A DNA stretch of 64,000 nucleotides from an uncultured Prevotellaceae bacterium (lineage in GTDB: Bacteria > Bacteroidota > Bacteroidia > Bacteroidales > Muribaculaceae): the NCBI GenBank assembly GCA_947306175.1, contig CAMZFV010000008.1, positions 1 through 64,000 on the forward strand, written 5' to 3'. The notes below the pieces were generated by a model. The model saw only the letters and a program-made list of their open reading frames with translations, did not search any database and was not told the origin of the DNA. Of this stretch, positions 8,320 through 17,384 are shown one piece after another (the first letter of the stretch is position 1; every line of letters begins with the position of its first letter). Made by a program: the position numbers and the translations under genes.

Positions 8320-8360
8320 TCTCTAGTTTTCGGATGCCAACTAGAGACTAGAAACTAGAA
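8320..8360. repeat. CTAG-type heptad array with hairpin core (copy b)
   Basis: A perfect 9-bp inverted repeat TCTCTAGTT / AACTAGAGA encloses the core CGGATGCC (8331-8338). Heptads CTAGAGA, CTAGAAA, CTAGAAG follow. The last heptads encode the final residues and TAG stop of the GH2 gene on the minus strand. Confidence 0.75.
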
Positions 8361-10816
8361 GGGAATCCTGCAGTGATAGTTAAATTTCCAGACTTTAGAC
8401 CGTTGCTGCTGCAGTTCAGTTGAAGGGCCGCGGGAGTATGTCCGCTCTGGATGAGAATCTGGGCCAGTCCGTTGAATGCCGGGATTTGGAATGTGTGGCA
8501 GTCCAGTTCATCGGGATGGTCGGGACCCAGGTAAGATGGGTCTCCGTTGCCGACGCCCAAAATGCGGCCGTCTCCCTGAAGTGTGCAGGTCAGCATGGGG
8601 CAGGCATCAGGAACCAGGCGTCCCTTGTTGTCCTGAATCTCAACGGTGACAATGGCTACATCGCGTCCATCGGCGGTGATGAGGCCTCGGTCTGCCTTCA
8701 GCACAATTTTAGCCGCAGGGTTGGTGGTCTCGATAGTTTGTTTCAAGATGCGCTTTCCGTTCTTGTATCCAGTGGCAACTATGCGGCCTGGTTGATAGAC
8801 GGCTTTCCATTTCAGGTGACCGTTCTTGGGCATCGCCTGTCGACCCAGTTTCTTGCCGTTCACGGTCAGCTCCACTTCATCACAGTTGCTGTAGGCCCAA
8901 ATCTCCACTTCTTCGCCCTCATGGCCTTGCAGGTTCCAGTGCGGGAAGATGTGCAGCACGGGCTCGTTGGTCCACCATGCTTTAAGATAGCTGGCCTCGT
9001 CTTTGGGAAATCCGCAATAGTCAAGAATGCCGAATTCCGAGTCATGGGCGGGATAAGACAGCGGATTGGGCTCGCCACGGTAGTCAAACCCCGTCCAATA
9101 GAAGAGACCTGCCGCCCAAGGACGTTCGTCATAGAATTTCCATCCGCGCTCAATCACGTTCTCCACGCCAGGCTGCGTGCCACGGTTGATGCTGACCATG
9201 TGGCCGGGTTGGTCAGGTGAGTCAAAATAGACACCACGCGTGCCGCAGCCAGTGGTTTCTTCGGTGCCCACGATTTTCCATGTGGGGTTGGCTTCCTTAC
9301 GGTTATCCACATCGTTTTGTGCGATATAGTTGAATCCCACCACATCGAGTCCCTTAATCAATTCAGACCCTCCAGCATTGGCTATTGTTGAATGGCGGGT
9401 GGGGTCAAGCAGGCGGGTATATTCACGCATGGCGGCTGCAACACGTGTGCCTTGAATGGTATTCTCCAAGCCCCACTCCTCGTTGCCGTCGCTCCACAGG
9501 ACAATCGACGGGTGATTGCGGTCGCGCTTAATCATGTTTTCCAACAGCCTCAGGTGCTCGGTATTGATGCCCGAAAGTCGGTTTTCGTCAATGACGAGTA
9601 TGCCCTCGCGGTCGCAGATGTCGAGTTGCGCAGGCGTCATCGGGTTGTGGGATGCACGATAGGCATTGCAGCCCAATTTCTTCAGCTGCTTGATGCGCCA
9701 CGCCATGAGTGCCTCGGGAATAGCGGCACCCACACCGGCATGGTCTTGATGCATGTTCACGCCCTTGAGCTCAATCTCTTTTCCGTTGAGCAGAAATCCT
9801 CTGTCGGCGTCAAACTCCACATCACGGATGCCCGTTGTTGTCATGTAAACATCGGTCACCAGTCCGTTCACCTTGACGGTCGTTTCCACTTGATACAGAT
9901 AGGGGTCGCTGGTGCTCCACAGATGCGGTCGGTCAAGTGTCAGCATTTGTTTGCAGCCGCTGGTCTGCTTGCCTTTCAGGTCAAGTGATGCAGTGTTTGT
10001 CCTGCCCACTTCTTTGCCTTGAGCATCGAGCAACCGGTGTTCTACGGTACACGTTTGCGGTTCCAACGAATGATTGTTTACCTCGGTATCCACATGAATG
10101 GTCGCCGAGGTGTAAGGGGCCTTGAGGTCGGCATAGACAAAGGTGCCGAATGGAGCTACACTGACAGCAGCCGACTTGATGAGCCATGCGTCACGATAGA
10201 TGCCGGCTCCTTCATAGAACCAGCCTTCTTCGAGCGTAGCGTCGGCTCGCACACAAACAAGATTCTCACCGCCATAGTTTACATATTCGGTCACATCATA
10301 CACCTGCGTGGCATAGCCGCTGGGTTCGGTACCCATATAGAAGCCGTTGAACCACACGCGGGCATTGCGGAAGATGCCGTCAAACTGCAGGGCAATGTGC
10401 TTGCCCAAGTCCGACTCGGGGATTGTGATCACCTTGCGATACCAACCCACACTCGTTTCGGGATATTGATAACCCACAGTCTTGTAGCCGTGCGAGTGGC
10501 TGGCCTCTTGAGCATAGGGCAAGGTAGTCACCCAATCGTGCGGAATGCGCACCTCTTGCCATGTAGAGTCGTTAAACATGAAGGAGTACGGGCCCTCGTT
10601 GTGAATTGAGTTGGCCTTGGTCAGATAGTTGAAATACTCCGTGCCGCAGCCATAGTCCTTTGCCGGGTCGGCAGCATTGCCCAGAGAGAATTTCCAACCC
10701 TCGTCCAACCGTATGGTCTCACGCACATTTTGCGCATAGACAGACAGCATTGTACAAAGCATCCAACCCAAAATGGCTAGCCTCATCCCCACATGGTTAC
10801 CATTGACATTTTTCAT
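8348..10816 (-). CDS. GH2 beta-galactosidase, secreted
   Basis: An 822-residue family 2 glycoside hydrolase with an N-terminal signal (GMRLAILGWMLCTMLSVYAQ; Met11 could also be the start). Domains in order: jelly-roll sugar-binding domain (to about 210), Ig-like domain, TIM barrel (about 320-610), then C-terminal Ig-like domains of the DUF4982 type and a final beta domain. The acid/base Glu is at about residue 446 (WSDGNEE), and the likely nucleophile Glu at about 519 (VGTEET). RASHNP fits the family barrel. Galactoside cleavage is the best guess, but GH2 also holds glucuronidases and mannosidases. A TATCTTTG -7 element is at 10909-10916. The last codons are made of a heptad repeat. Confidence 0.88.
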   Translation of the reverse strand: MKNVNGNHVGMRLAILGWMLCTMLSVYAQNVRETIRLDEGWKFSLGNAADPAKDYGCGTEYFNYLTKANSIHNEGPYSFMFNDSTWQEVRIPHDWVTTLPYAQEASHSHGYKTVGYQYPETSVGWYRKVITIPESDLGKHIALQFDGIFRNARVWFNGFYMGTEPSGYATQVYDVTEYVNYGGENLVCVRADATLEEGWFYEGAGIYRDAWLIKSAAVSVAPFGTFVYADLKAPYTSATIHVDTEVNNHSLEPQTCTVEHRLLDAQGKEVGRTNTASLDLKGKQTSGCKQMLTLDRPHLWSTSDPYLYQVETTVKVNGLVTDVYMTTTGIRDVEFDADRGFLLNGKEIELKGVNMHQDHAGVGAAIPEALMAWRIKQLKKLGCNAYRASHNPMTPAQLDICDREGILVIDENRLSGINTEHLRLLENMIKRDRNHPSIVLWSDGNEEWGLENTIQGTRVAAAMREYTRLLDPTRHSTIANAGGSELIKGLDVVGFNYIAQNDVDNRKEANPTWKIVGTEETTGCGTRGVYFDSPDQPGHMVSINRGTQPGVENVIERGWKFYDERPWAAGLFYWTGFDYRGEPNPLSYPAHDSEFGILDYCGFPKDEASYLKAWWTNEPVLHIFPHWNLQGHEGEEVEIWAYSNCDEVELTVNGKKLGRQAMPKNGHLKWKAVYQPGRIVATGYKNGKRILKQTIETTNPAAKIVLKADRGLITADGRDVAIVTVEIQDNKGRLVPDACPMLTCTLQGDGRILGVGNGDPSYLGPDHPDELDCHTFQIPAFNGLAQILIQSGHTPAALQLNCSSNGLKSGNLTITAGFPSSF

Positions 10817-11041
10817 ATTTCCTGACTTTGAAGATCATTCATTAATCTTAAGCGATATTGTCCCCATGTAAATAATACCGTTACAGTATACCAGTTTATC
10901 ACACACTGCAAAGATACAAAAAAATTCTTTACGACTCTTGAAATACTGTTCGCAAATACCAACAGGTTCACGCTTCCAATGGGATGCTGAAAATCAGGTA
11001 TTTATCACTTGGGTGTTCGGCATTTTTTGTTGACATTTTGA
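10817..11041. other. Intergenic region with GH2 promoter
   Basis: Minus-strand -7 element TATCTTTG at 10909-10916, about 90 nt ahead of the GH2 start. No clear -33 box and no ORF. Nothing else recognised. Confidence 0.45.
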
Positions 11042-12115
11042 TTATTTTTCGAGTTGGGAGGCCACCCAGAGGGTCCAGTCGTCGATGTTGTCGGTTAAGG
11101 TGGCGGGCAGGGGCAAGTTGATGCGAACGTCGGGGGCAATGCCATTTTTATCGACTGAATTTGCGGGCAAGCCTACCATGCGTGACACGGGAACACCGAA
11201 ACGAAGGCCACAATTGGGCATGTGGATGCTCGAAACATTGGAAAAATCAAGGCAGCCGAAGGTGTTGTCATGACCATAGACTGTTACCCTATCGCTGCAA
11301 GCCTTAATATTCAATACCATCGCTTCGCCTGAACTGCCCACGGCGTTGTCGATGATCAGAGCGGCCTTGCGCACCTTCTTGTCCCGCTTTTTGTATAAAA
11401 TGGTCCCGTTGCCTAAAGGAATGAACTCCATTTCAGGATGTTCTATCGCTGCCTGCTGAATGCCAGGGAACCAATTCATCATCTTGAGGTATGCCATATT
11501 CTGCGGGGTATTGCGGAACTCAATATTTATCGTTGGGGCCTCATGGTCATAGAGCAGGTGCAGATAAGGGAGAAAGAAATAATCTGCCCCTCCCCCATTA
11601 CCACGGATATCTAGAATCAGATTTTCGCAAGGCGACTTCTTGAATTGTTTGATCGATTTCTTAATCCATTTCATGTCGGGGTTTCCGCCACACGAGGGGA
11701 AACGGATAAGGAAGGTCTTGTCCGTCACCTTGCATGCCACAGCCGTGGGGCGGTATTGTTCCATCAGGTCAGGATAGATGACAAACGGGCGCTTGAAATA
11801 GGCAAACGGATTGGCATTATATACCGAGACCACCATATGAAAGTCACTGAACCAACCCGTATAGGCCGAGACGGCATCCCAACCAGGTCGTTCTCCACGC
11901 TCAACCTCACTGCGCAGGCGGGCCTTAGCAGCCTCATAGTCAGTCCTTGAGCTGTCGTTTACCCAAAACGAGAAGCCCGAATAGTTGTCCTCGATATATT
12001 TCACGGCAAAGTCATAGTCCTCAAGGTTCTGGGCTGTAGTCAACACTGGCGGCTCCTGTTGTGCCATCACCAATAAACCAAGGCACAGGCTCAAAAATAA
12101 GCAGACTCTTCTCAT
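11042..12115 (-). CDS. S41-family (tail-specific protease-like) peptidase, secreted
   Basis: A 357-residue protein with a short signal peptide (MRRVCLFLSLCLGLLVMAQ). The C-terminal two thirds match an S41 catalytic core: LILDIRGNGGG followed by DNAVGSSGEA with the likely nucleophile Ser, and a closing GLPANSVDKNGIAPDVRI segment. No PDZ domain is evident, so it resembles the short Bacteroidetes S41 proteins rather than CtpA. It would act in the periplasm or be exported. A minus-strand TACCTTTG -7 element is at 12143-12150. The substrate is unknown. Confidence 0.85.
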   Translation of the reverse strand: MRRVCLFLSLCLGLLVMAQQEPPVLTTAQNLEDYDFAVKYIEDNYSGFSFWVNDSSRTDYEAAKARLRSEVERGERPGWDAVSAYTGWFSDFHMVVSVYNANPFAYFKRPFVIYPDLMEQYRPTAVACKVTDKTFLIRFPSCGGNPDMKWIKKSIKQFKKSPCENLILDIRGNGGGADYFFLPYLHLLYDHEAPTINIEFRNTPQNMAYLKMMNWFPGIQQAAIEHPEMEFIPLGNGTILYKKRDKKVRKAALIIDNAVGSSGEAMVLNIKACSDRVTVYGHDNTFGCLDFSNVSSIHMPNCGLRFGVPVSRMVGLPANSVDKNGIAPDVRINLPLPATLTDNIDDWTLWVASQLEK

Positions 12116-12214
12116 GTCATTATCTATTTATTTTTCAATATACAAAGGTAGGCATTTTTCTATATTTTCTATCATTTTCAGTAAAAAATGGCGGTTGGGG
12201 CATTTTAACAGCAA

Positions 12215-12245
12215 TTGCGTAGTTGAGCAAAAAGTTGTATATTTG
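12215..12245 (+). promoter_or_regulatory. Bacteroidetes-type promoter for the C1 peptidase
   Basis: TTG at 12215-12217, 20 nt, then TATATTTG at 12238-12245. The start codon follows 20 nt later. Confidence 0.8.
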
Positions 12246-12265
12246 CAAATAAAACAGAAGAAGAT

Positions 12266-13450
12266 ATGAAAAAGACCACTTTTATTGCATTGATAGTGTG
12301 CCTCCTGTGCTCGTTCAGCATCCAGGCGGCCGATGAGATTGTGTTTACGACGGTGTTGGAGAACGGCATCACGCCAGTGAAAAACCAGAACCGCAGCGGC
12401 ACGTGCTGGGATTATGCCACGATTGGCTTTATCGAGGCCGAGCTGCTGCGCACAACAGGCAAGGTGTATGACCTGAGTGAAATGTTTGTCGCCAACAAGG
12501 ACTATGTCGATTGTGCCGAGTATCATGTGAGGATGCACGGTAGCAGCCGTTTCTCGGAAGGCGGTTCGGCCGACGACGTGTTTGAGGTCATCGACCGTCA
12601 CGGCATCTGCCCTGAGGAAGCGATGGCACGCCCCGGCTCGATGATCGGTGACACGCTGGCCAACTTCACTGAGTTTTTTGCCACCCTTGAGCCCTACGTG
12701 GAATCTATCGCCAAGGGCAGCAGCACCAAATTGACTACCCAGTGGAAAGTAGGCTTGCAGGGCATCCTCGATGCTTACCTGGGCACATGTCCCGAGAAAT
12801 TCACCTACGAAGGCAAACAATACACGCCCAAATCATTTGCCCAAATGCTGGGCATTAACAAGAGGAACTACGTGAGCATCACCAGCTTTACGCATCACCC
12901 CTTCTACGAGCAGTTTGTCATCGAGGCGCCCTACAAGTGGCGTCCCCGTCCCAGCTGGAACGTCACGCTCGACGAGATGATGGCGACGATAGACAACGCC
13001 TTGAAACAGGGTTTTACCGTGTGCTGGGGCGGTGACGTCAGCGAGGACAGCTTCACCCGCACGGGATTGGGAATAGCCGCCGACATCGAGCACGCGCCCG
13101 ACCTGACAGGCAGCGATGCCGCCCGCTGGCTCAAGCTCACCAAGCAAGAGAAGGCCGAGTCACTGAAAAAACTTGGTGCCCAGACGCCCGAACTCGTTCC
13201 TACCCAAGAGTTAAGGCAGGAACGTTTTGACAACTGGCAGTCCACCTATGACCACGTGATGCTCATCTTCGGCATCGCCCGTGACCAGAACGGCCGCGAG
13301 TACTACATGGTGAAGAACTCGTGGGGAAAAACAGGTGAATACCAGGGCATCTGGTATATGTCCAAAGCCTATATCGCCCTGAACACGACCTACATTTTCC
13401 TCAATAAGACCGCCGTGAGCAAGGACGTGCGCAAGAAGCTGGGCTTCTGA
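12266..13450 (+). CDS. Secreted C1B cysteine peptidase (PepC/bleomycin hydrolase-like)
   Basis: A 394-residue protein with a signal peptide (MKKTTFIALIVCLLCSFSIQA). The papain-type triad can be read: Cys47 in QNRSGTCWDY, His330 in YDHVMLIFG, and Asn351 in KNSWG. The spacing and the long insert between Cys and His fit the aminopeptidase C / bleomycin hydrolase subfamily. Export is unusual compared with the cytosolic PepC of Firmicutes but common in Bacteroidetes. It probably degrades peptides in the periplasm or outside. The gene has its own promoter and stands alone. Confidence 0.9.
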   Translation: MKKTTFIALIVCLLCSFSIQAADEIVFTTVLENGITPVKNQNRSGTCWDYATIGFIEAELLRTTGKVYDLSEMFVANKDYVDCAEYHVRMHGSSRFSEGGSADDVFEVIDRHGICPEEAMARPGSMIGDTLANFTEFFATLEPYVESIAKGSSTKLTTQWKVGLQGILDAYLGTCPEKFTYEGKQYTPKSFAQMLGINKRNYVSITSFTHHPFYEQFVIEAPYKWRPRPSWNVTLDEMMATIDNALKQGFTVCWGGDVSEDSFTRTGLGIAADIEHAPDLTGSDAARWLKLTKQEKAESLKKLGAQTPELVPTQELRQERFDNWQSTYDHVMLIFGIARDQNGREYYMVKNSWGKTGEYQGIWYMSKAYIALNTTYIFLNKTAVSKDVRKKLGF

Positions 13451-13468
13451 TGTGATTACAGAACACTG

Positions 13469-15634
13469 TCATGCCCTGAAGCCGATGACGTTGCGCGAGG
13501 GCAACACCGTGCCCGTGCAGAATTTGGAACATCCCCTCATCACGTCAATGGCCTGAATTGTCTGATAGCTGGACTTGTCCAGGACATGTACTGCCGTCAT
13601 CAGCCTGTCGGCCATGGCGGGGAGAATGCCGTTGCTCACCAGCTGGTTGATCCAGCGGGCATTGGAGAACTGCGTCCCCATTCTGTTGTTGGCCACAATC
13701 CCCCCTATCGTCTGCCGCAGCAGCGCCTCAGCATCGGGCGTGAGGATGTACTGTCCCTCGTTGAGTAGCCGCAGGGCAATCTGCATCAGCTGGTCAGCAT
13801 TGTAGTCGGCGAAATGAAGATGATAAGGGAAACGGCCCCGCAAACCATCGTTCATCGTGAAGAGCGCATCCATCTTCTGTTCATAACCTGCAAAAATCAC
13901 CACCATGTCAGGGTGCTCGCTTGAGAGGACAGTGAGCAGGCACTCTATGGCAATGCGACCCACATCCTTTTCACTGTCGGCCTTGTAGAGCGTGTAGGCC
14001 TCATCGACAAAAAGCACATTTCCCCTGGCCTCGTTCAGGATCTGCTTCATGATCTGCTCGGTCTGTCCGATGTACTCCCCCACCATCTTGCTGCGTTCCA
14101 CCGCGATGACGTCCCCCTTGGAGAGCAGTCCCATCGAGTGGAACAGTCGTCCCATCAATTTGGCGACCGTCGTCTTGCCGGTTCCGGGATTGCCTGTGAA
14201 GACCGAGTGGTAAACCACACCATCCTCTACGGGAAGTCCCATGCATCGACGCTGGTTATTGAATCTCACGCTGTTGGCCATTGTGATGACGTGTTGCTTG
14301 ACCTCATCCAAGCCAATCAGACCATTAAGTTCATCGAACAGCGCACTGGTCGAGGTCGTTGTGGGCAGTAAGGCCTGCACGTCCAAATCCTCGGGTTTCA
14401 CCTCCAGCGTGTGCGTGACGCTATACCCTTCTTGAACGGCTCTGACGGCATGGGTGCGGTATTTTTCCAGCAGGTTGTCATTAACAAATTGACGTATCTC
14501 CTTATCTCCCCAATGGTCGAGGAGACCATCCCTGTGCGCCCGAGCGATGCTGCGGCACAGCATGTCAACCGTCTCAGGTGTGAATTTCAGGTATCCGAAA
14601 TAACACGCCCTGTAGAAGAACAGCTGGATCAATTCTTCGGCCGTGGCCACCTCGGTCGCGATGCGGTTCTGTTCGGGGAAGAAGGCCTTCAACGAGGGGT
14701 TATCGTTGAGCAAGGTGTCGATTTCCTGCGGAGTGCCGCAGAAGATGGCCGCAGTCTTCTCCCGTGGCCAATACTGCCTGATTTTGGCCAGCACCAACTT
14801 GCCGTCGCTGTTATTGAGTGCCCACAGGTTGTAGAACAAGTAGATTGTGTCATTGCTGCCCTCGGGCCACGTCTCATAAGCATCCATATTCCTGCCTTCC
14901 AACAAGTCATTGAGATTCTCAAATGGGTTGGAGGCTGTCCTGTCACAGAAAGTGCTGCAGTCGGCCTTCATCAGCCTGACATTCAACCTCGCGAATGTCG
15001 TGAGCATCGTGCCAATCAACGGTATTGACGAACTGTCGCAATGGGTTTCCAGCAACAGGTTGTCGTTGAACTTCAAGGGTTTTTCTTTACATTCCTTGTC
15101 GCGCATGGCATTGAGCCGCGATTCCTGCCGACGCTTGACTAACCATTGACGCAAGGGCACCAGACCTGGAAGGCTAGCAAGACATTTGTTGGAGAGGGTC
15201 AGATTTAGTATCTCCGTTTCGGACAACACATCTTCCATTCCACAAGTCGCGATGCCGTTAGCGCCCGTCACCGTCATGTTGCACTGCTCGTCGAGCTCGA
15301 TATCGAAGCGACGCTTCTCGCCAGTCGAGCTCCGCACGATGAGGAAGTAGTTGCCAGGGCACCACACGAGGTCACTGTGTAGGGTGGCCACGAGTTGGCT
15401 GCCTGACCGCTTGATGAAGTTGGTAGAGGAAGTAGTTGAGGTTTTTGTGTGATCATGGTCCTTAGTACGTGTTTTAGCCATGAGTTGTAACTTGTCGGAG
15501 TAAAGCAGCATCCAATAACTGTCACTCACCGAAACCCTGTGATCTGTCTTGACCACCACATTGACGTCTGCATAGTTGTAAACATAGTTTTGATTGCCAC
15601 TGACGGGCAAGAAGGATAGTGATTGAATTTCCAT
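13469..15634 (-). CDS. AAA+ ATPase of the CbxX/SpoVK type with a novel N-terminal half
   Basis: 721 residues with no signal peptide. The C-terminal third is a CbxX/CfqX-type AAA+ module: Walker A GNPGTGKTT (about residue 480), Walker B VLFVDEAY (about 540), and a sensor/arginine region GLRGRFP. Residues about 200-430 look like a degenerate AAA-like domain lacking Walker motifs. The first 130 residues look beta-rich (Ig-like by eye). Such ATPases remodel protein partners; in other systems they act with type VII secretion or Rubisco. No partner is visible here and the gene appears monocistronic. Confidence 0.75.
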   Translation of the reverse strand: MEIQSLSFLPVSGNQNYVYNYADVNVVVKTDHRVSVSDSYWMLLYSDKLQLMAKTRTKDHDHTKTSTTSSTNFIKRSGSQLVATLHSDLVWCPGNYFLIVRSSTGEKRRFDIELDEQCNMTVTGANGIATCGMEDVLSETEILNLTLSNKCLASLPGLVPLRQWLVKRRQESRLNAMRDKECKEKPLKFNDNLLLETHCDSSSIPLIGTMLTTFARLNVRLMKADCSTFCDRTASNPFENLNDLLEGRNMDAYETWPEGSNDTIYLFYNLWALNNSDGKLVLAKIRQYWPREKTAAIFCGTPQEIDTLLNDNPSLKAFFPEQNRIATEVATAEELIQLFFYRACYFGYLKFTPETVDMLCRSIARAHRDGLLDHWGDKEIRQFVNDNLLEKYRTHAVRAVQEGYSVTHTLEVKPEDLDVQALLPTTTSTSALFDELNGLIGLDEVKQHVITMANSVRFNNQRRCMGLPVEDGVVYHSVFTGNPGTGKTTVAKLMGRLFHSMGLLSKGDVIAVERSKMVGEYIGQTEQIMKQILNEARGNVLFVDEAYTLYKADSEKDVGRIAIECLLTVLSSEHPDMVVIFAGYEQKMDALFTMNDGLRGRFPYHLHFADYNADQLMQIALRLLNEGQYILTPDAEALLRQTIGGIVANNRMGTQFSNARWINQLVSNGILPAMADRLMTAVHVLDKSSYQTIQAIDVMRGCSKFCTGTVLPSRNVIGFRA

Positions 15635-15994
15635 ATAAGGTATTTATTTAAAGAAACTTGTTTCAACTGAATAAAACTCCCTGAGCGACAAGCCGACACG
15701 AGCGCCGACGGCCGTACAGGTCAGTAGAAGACCCCACTACAGGGGGTATGAACTTTTCAAAAGGATAACTCCCTCTAAACCAATTCAAAACATGTCAAAG
15801 AGCGCATGAACTCTACCGACAAGAGCCGACAATTCTTCCTGGCGACGGAGCCGCATGATTGCAACTCGTTGTCACCTAGTCAGATACTGGTTAAAAATAA
15901 TGGATTTGTGGTGGTCTATTTCATAACATACTTTTGCTAATCGCCATGCTTTGACGACCAACATCACACATGGTTTAATCGCCTGGAGAAAAAA
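15635..15994. other. 360-bp intergenic region with an orphan promoter
   Basis: No credible ORF. Several small inverted repeats built on GCCGAC lie at 15690-15720. An excellent plus-strand promoter (15905-15936) points into the 3' end of the next, minus-strand gene. Confidence 0.5.
15905..15936 (+). promoter_or_regulatory. Orphan Bacteroidetes-type promoter
   Basis: TTTG at 15905-15908, 20 nt, TACTTTTG at 15929-15936: a full match to the consensus seen elsewhere in the window. No plus-strand gene follows before yigZ, which has its own promoter. Confidence 0.6.
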
Positions 15995-16534
15995 TCAGGC
16001 CAATTTGCGGTTTTCGGCCACAAGCAGCAGGCAGAAGAAGATTTCCACGACCACCATGCACAGGGCAAGGACATGAGGCGGGAACAACAGGCCCACGAGC
16101 AAAGCGCCTACCGTGACAGCGGCGGTCATGAAGTAGTACACCCGTGAGTTGTACAACCAACCGAAGGGCAACAGGTGGGCACCAAAGACCATAGCGAGAG
16201 CCATCACCATCTTGTCAGGCACAGCGGCAAACACCCACATGACAATGAGCAGATAAGGAATCTGCGCCACCGAGAGCACGATGCCGAGCGGTGACAAGGG
16301 GTTGTCCTTGTCATTGAAGGTGATGTGCAACGGCTTGGAGAACATCCATGCCAGGGGCATCAACGGGCACGTGCAGCAGAAGGTCAGCAGATTCTTGGTT
16401 TCAATGGGCAGTTTGGTGATATGCACGATAAACACCATCAGCCAAATCACCACCGAAGCCATGATGAAGTGCAGGCCACGCTTCTGGCCGCGGGCACATG
16501 CCTGTTTAGTCTTTTCCAATGCTTGCTTGTCCAT
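15995..16534 (-). CDS. Six-helix membrane protein (resembles DUF7010)
   Basis: 179 residues with a cytoplasmic, charged N-terminus followed by about six transmembrane segments (for example IMASVVIWLMVFIVHI and LGIVLSVAQIPYLLIVMWV). The pattern of TKNLLTFCC, DKDNPLSPLG and VFGAHLLPFGWLY recalls DUF7010 integral membrane proteins; this is recognition by eye. The function is unknown. A TATCTTTG -7 element is on the minus strand at 16603-16610, overlapping the divergent yigZ promoter region. Confidence 0.7.
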   Translation of the reverse strand: MDKQALEKTKQACARGQKRGLHFIMASVVIWLMVFIVHITKLPIETKNLLTFCCTCPLMPLAWMFSKPLHITFNDKDNPLSPLGIVLSVAQIPYLLIVMWVFAAVPDKMVMALAMVFGAHLLPFGWLYNSRVYYFMTAAVTVGALLVGLLFPPHVLALCMVVVEIFFCLLLVAENRKLA

Positions 16535-16618
16535 AGTTCAGTTCTCAGTTATAAACCACGAATTACATTAAAAGATGATTAGTTCTTTTTGTTTTCATTC
16601 TGCAAAGATACATCAATA

Positions 16619-16650
16619 TTTGCTCAAACGGTTTCTTTTTTATAATTTTG
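16619..16650 (+). promoter_or_regulatory. Promoter of yigZ
   Basis: TTTG at 16619-16622, 20 nt, TAATTTTG at 16643-16650. The predicted transcript starts just before the heptad element, which therefore forms almost the whole 5' UTR. Confidence 0.8.
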
Positions 16651-16661
16651 TCACATGAAAC

Positions 16662-16725
16662 AGGCTTTAGGCTTCAGGAGGCTTGCGCATCCTATAACCT
16701 AAAGCCTAAAACCTAAAGCCTAAAA
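16662..16725. repeat. TTAG-type heptad array with hairpin potential (copy c)
   Basis: Left arm AGGCTTTAGG (16662-16671), core GCGCATCC, right arm heptads CCTAAAG, CCTAAAA, CCTAAAG, CCTAAAA. The last heptad touches the ATG of yigZ. The arms are complementary, so the 5' UTR can fold back and could cover the start. Confidence 0.75.
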
Positions 16726-17322
16726 ATGAGTGATTTCTATAAAACCGTGAAGGGCGTCTCGCAAGGCATTTACCGCGAGAAGATGTCGCGTTTCCTCGCG
16801 TTTGCCGAACCCGTGTCGAGCGCCGAGGAAGCCCGTGCCGTCATCAAGCGCTACGCCAACGAGTACCACGACGCACGGCACTGCTGCTGGGCCTACATGA
16901 TCGGCACCGAGCGCAACGAGTACCTGAGCAGCGACAACGGCGAGCCCAGCGGCACGGCGGGCAAGCCCATCCTGGGGCAGATCAACTCGTTTGAATTGAC
17001 CAACATCGTCATCGTGGTCATACGCTACTTTGGGGGCATCAAGTTGGGCACATCGGGGCTTATCGTCGCCTACCGCGAGGCCGCCAAGCTGGCCATAGAG
17101 GCGGGCGAAATCCTCGAGTGCCACGAGCAGGCACGGCTATCGTTCACCTTCCCCTACCTGAGCATGAACGACGTGATGAAGGTGGTCAAGAAGAGCGACC
17201 TGCGGGTAGTGGAACAAGCTTTTGACAACGTGTGCTCCATGACTATCGAGGCCGATGCCGACAAAGTTCCAGGACTGCGTGAGCAGTTTGCAGGCATCGA
17301 CGGCACCAGCATCATCGACTAA
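16726..17322 (+). CDS. yigZ: YigZ/IMPACT family protein
   Basis: 198 residues. The UPF0029/IMPACT signature is present (DNGEPSGTAGKPILGQI and VVIRYFGGIKLGTSGLIVAYREAA), followed by a C-terminal ferredoxin-like DUF1949 domain. The family is widespread, cytoplasmic, and linked by homology to translation control; its bacterial role is not settled. The length is typical. No ribosome-binding site other than the repeat element precedes the start. Confidence 0.92.
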   Translation: MSDFYKTVKGVSQGIYREKMSRFLAFAEPVSSAEEARAVIKRYANEYHDARHCCWAYMIGTERNEYLSSDNGEPSGTAGKPILGQINSFELTNIVIVVIRYFGGIKLGTSGLIVAYREAAKLAIEAGEILECHEQARLSFTFPYLSMNDVMKVVKKSDLRVVEQAFDNVCSMTIEADADKVPGLREQFAGIDGTSIID

Positions 17323-17384
17323 TCTCTCAAACAACCTGGACAACATCATTAGCATCCAAGTCAACCTTTTTTCTGCTAACGGTG

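Larger units (their letters stand above)
7783..8347. other. 565-bp intergenic region rich in short repeat elements
   Basis: Contents: a -7 element for the BspA-like gene (7852-7859, minus), a hairpin TTGTTGTC-loop-GACAACAA (7936-7958), a 9-mer array (8145-8178), a CAAACAAC-type element (8200-8246, minus sense) and a heptad element (8320-8360). A 68-codon minus-strand ORF at 7865-8071 covers the promoter and hairpin and is not credible. Confidence 0.55.

Noticed and set aside
12128..12820. 230-codon minus-strand ORF over the C1 peptidase start
   Set aside because: It overlaps the peptidase promoter and coding region on the opposite strand and has no recognisable domain.
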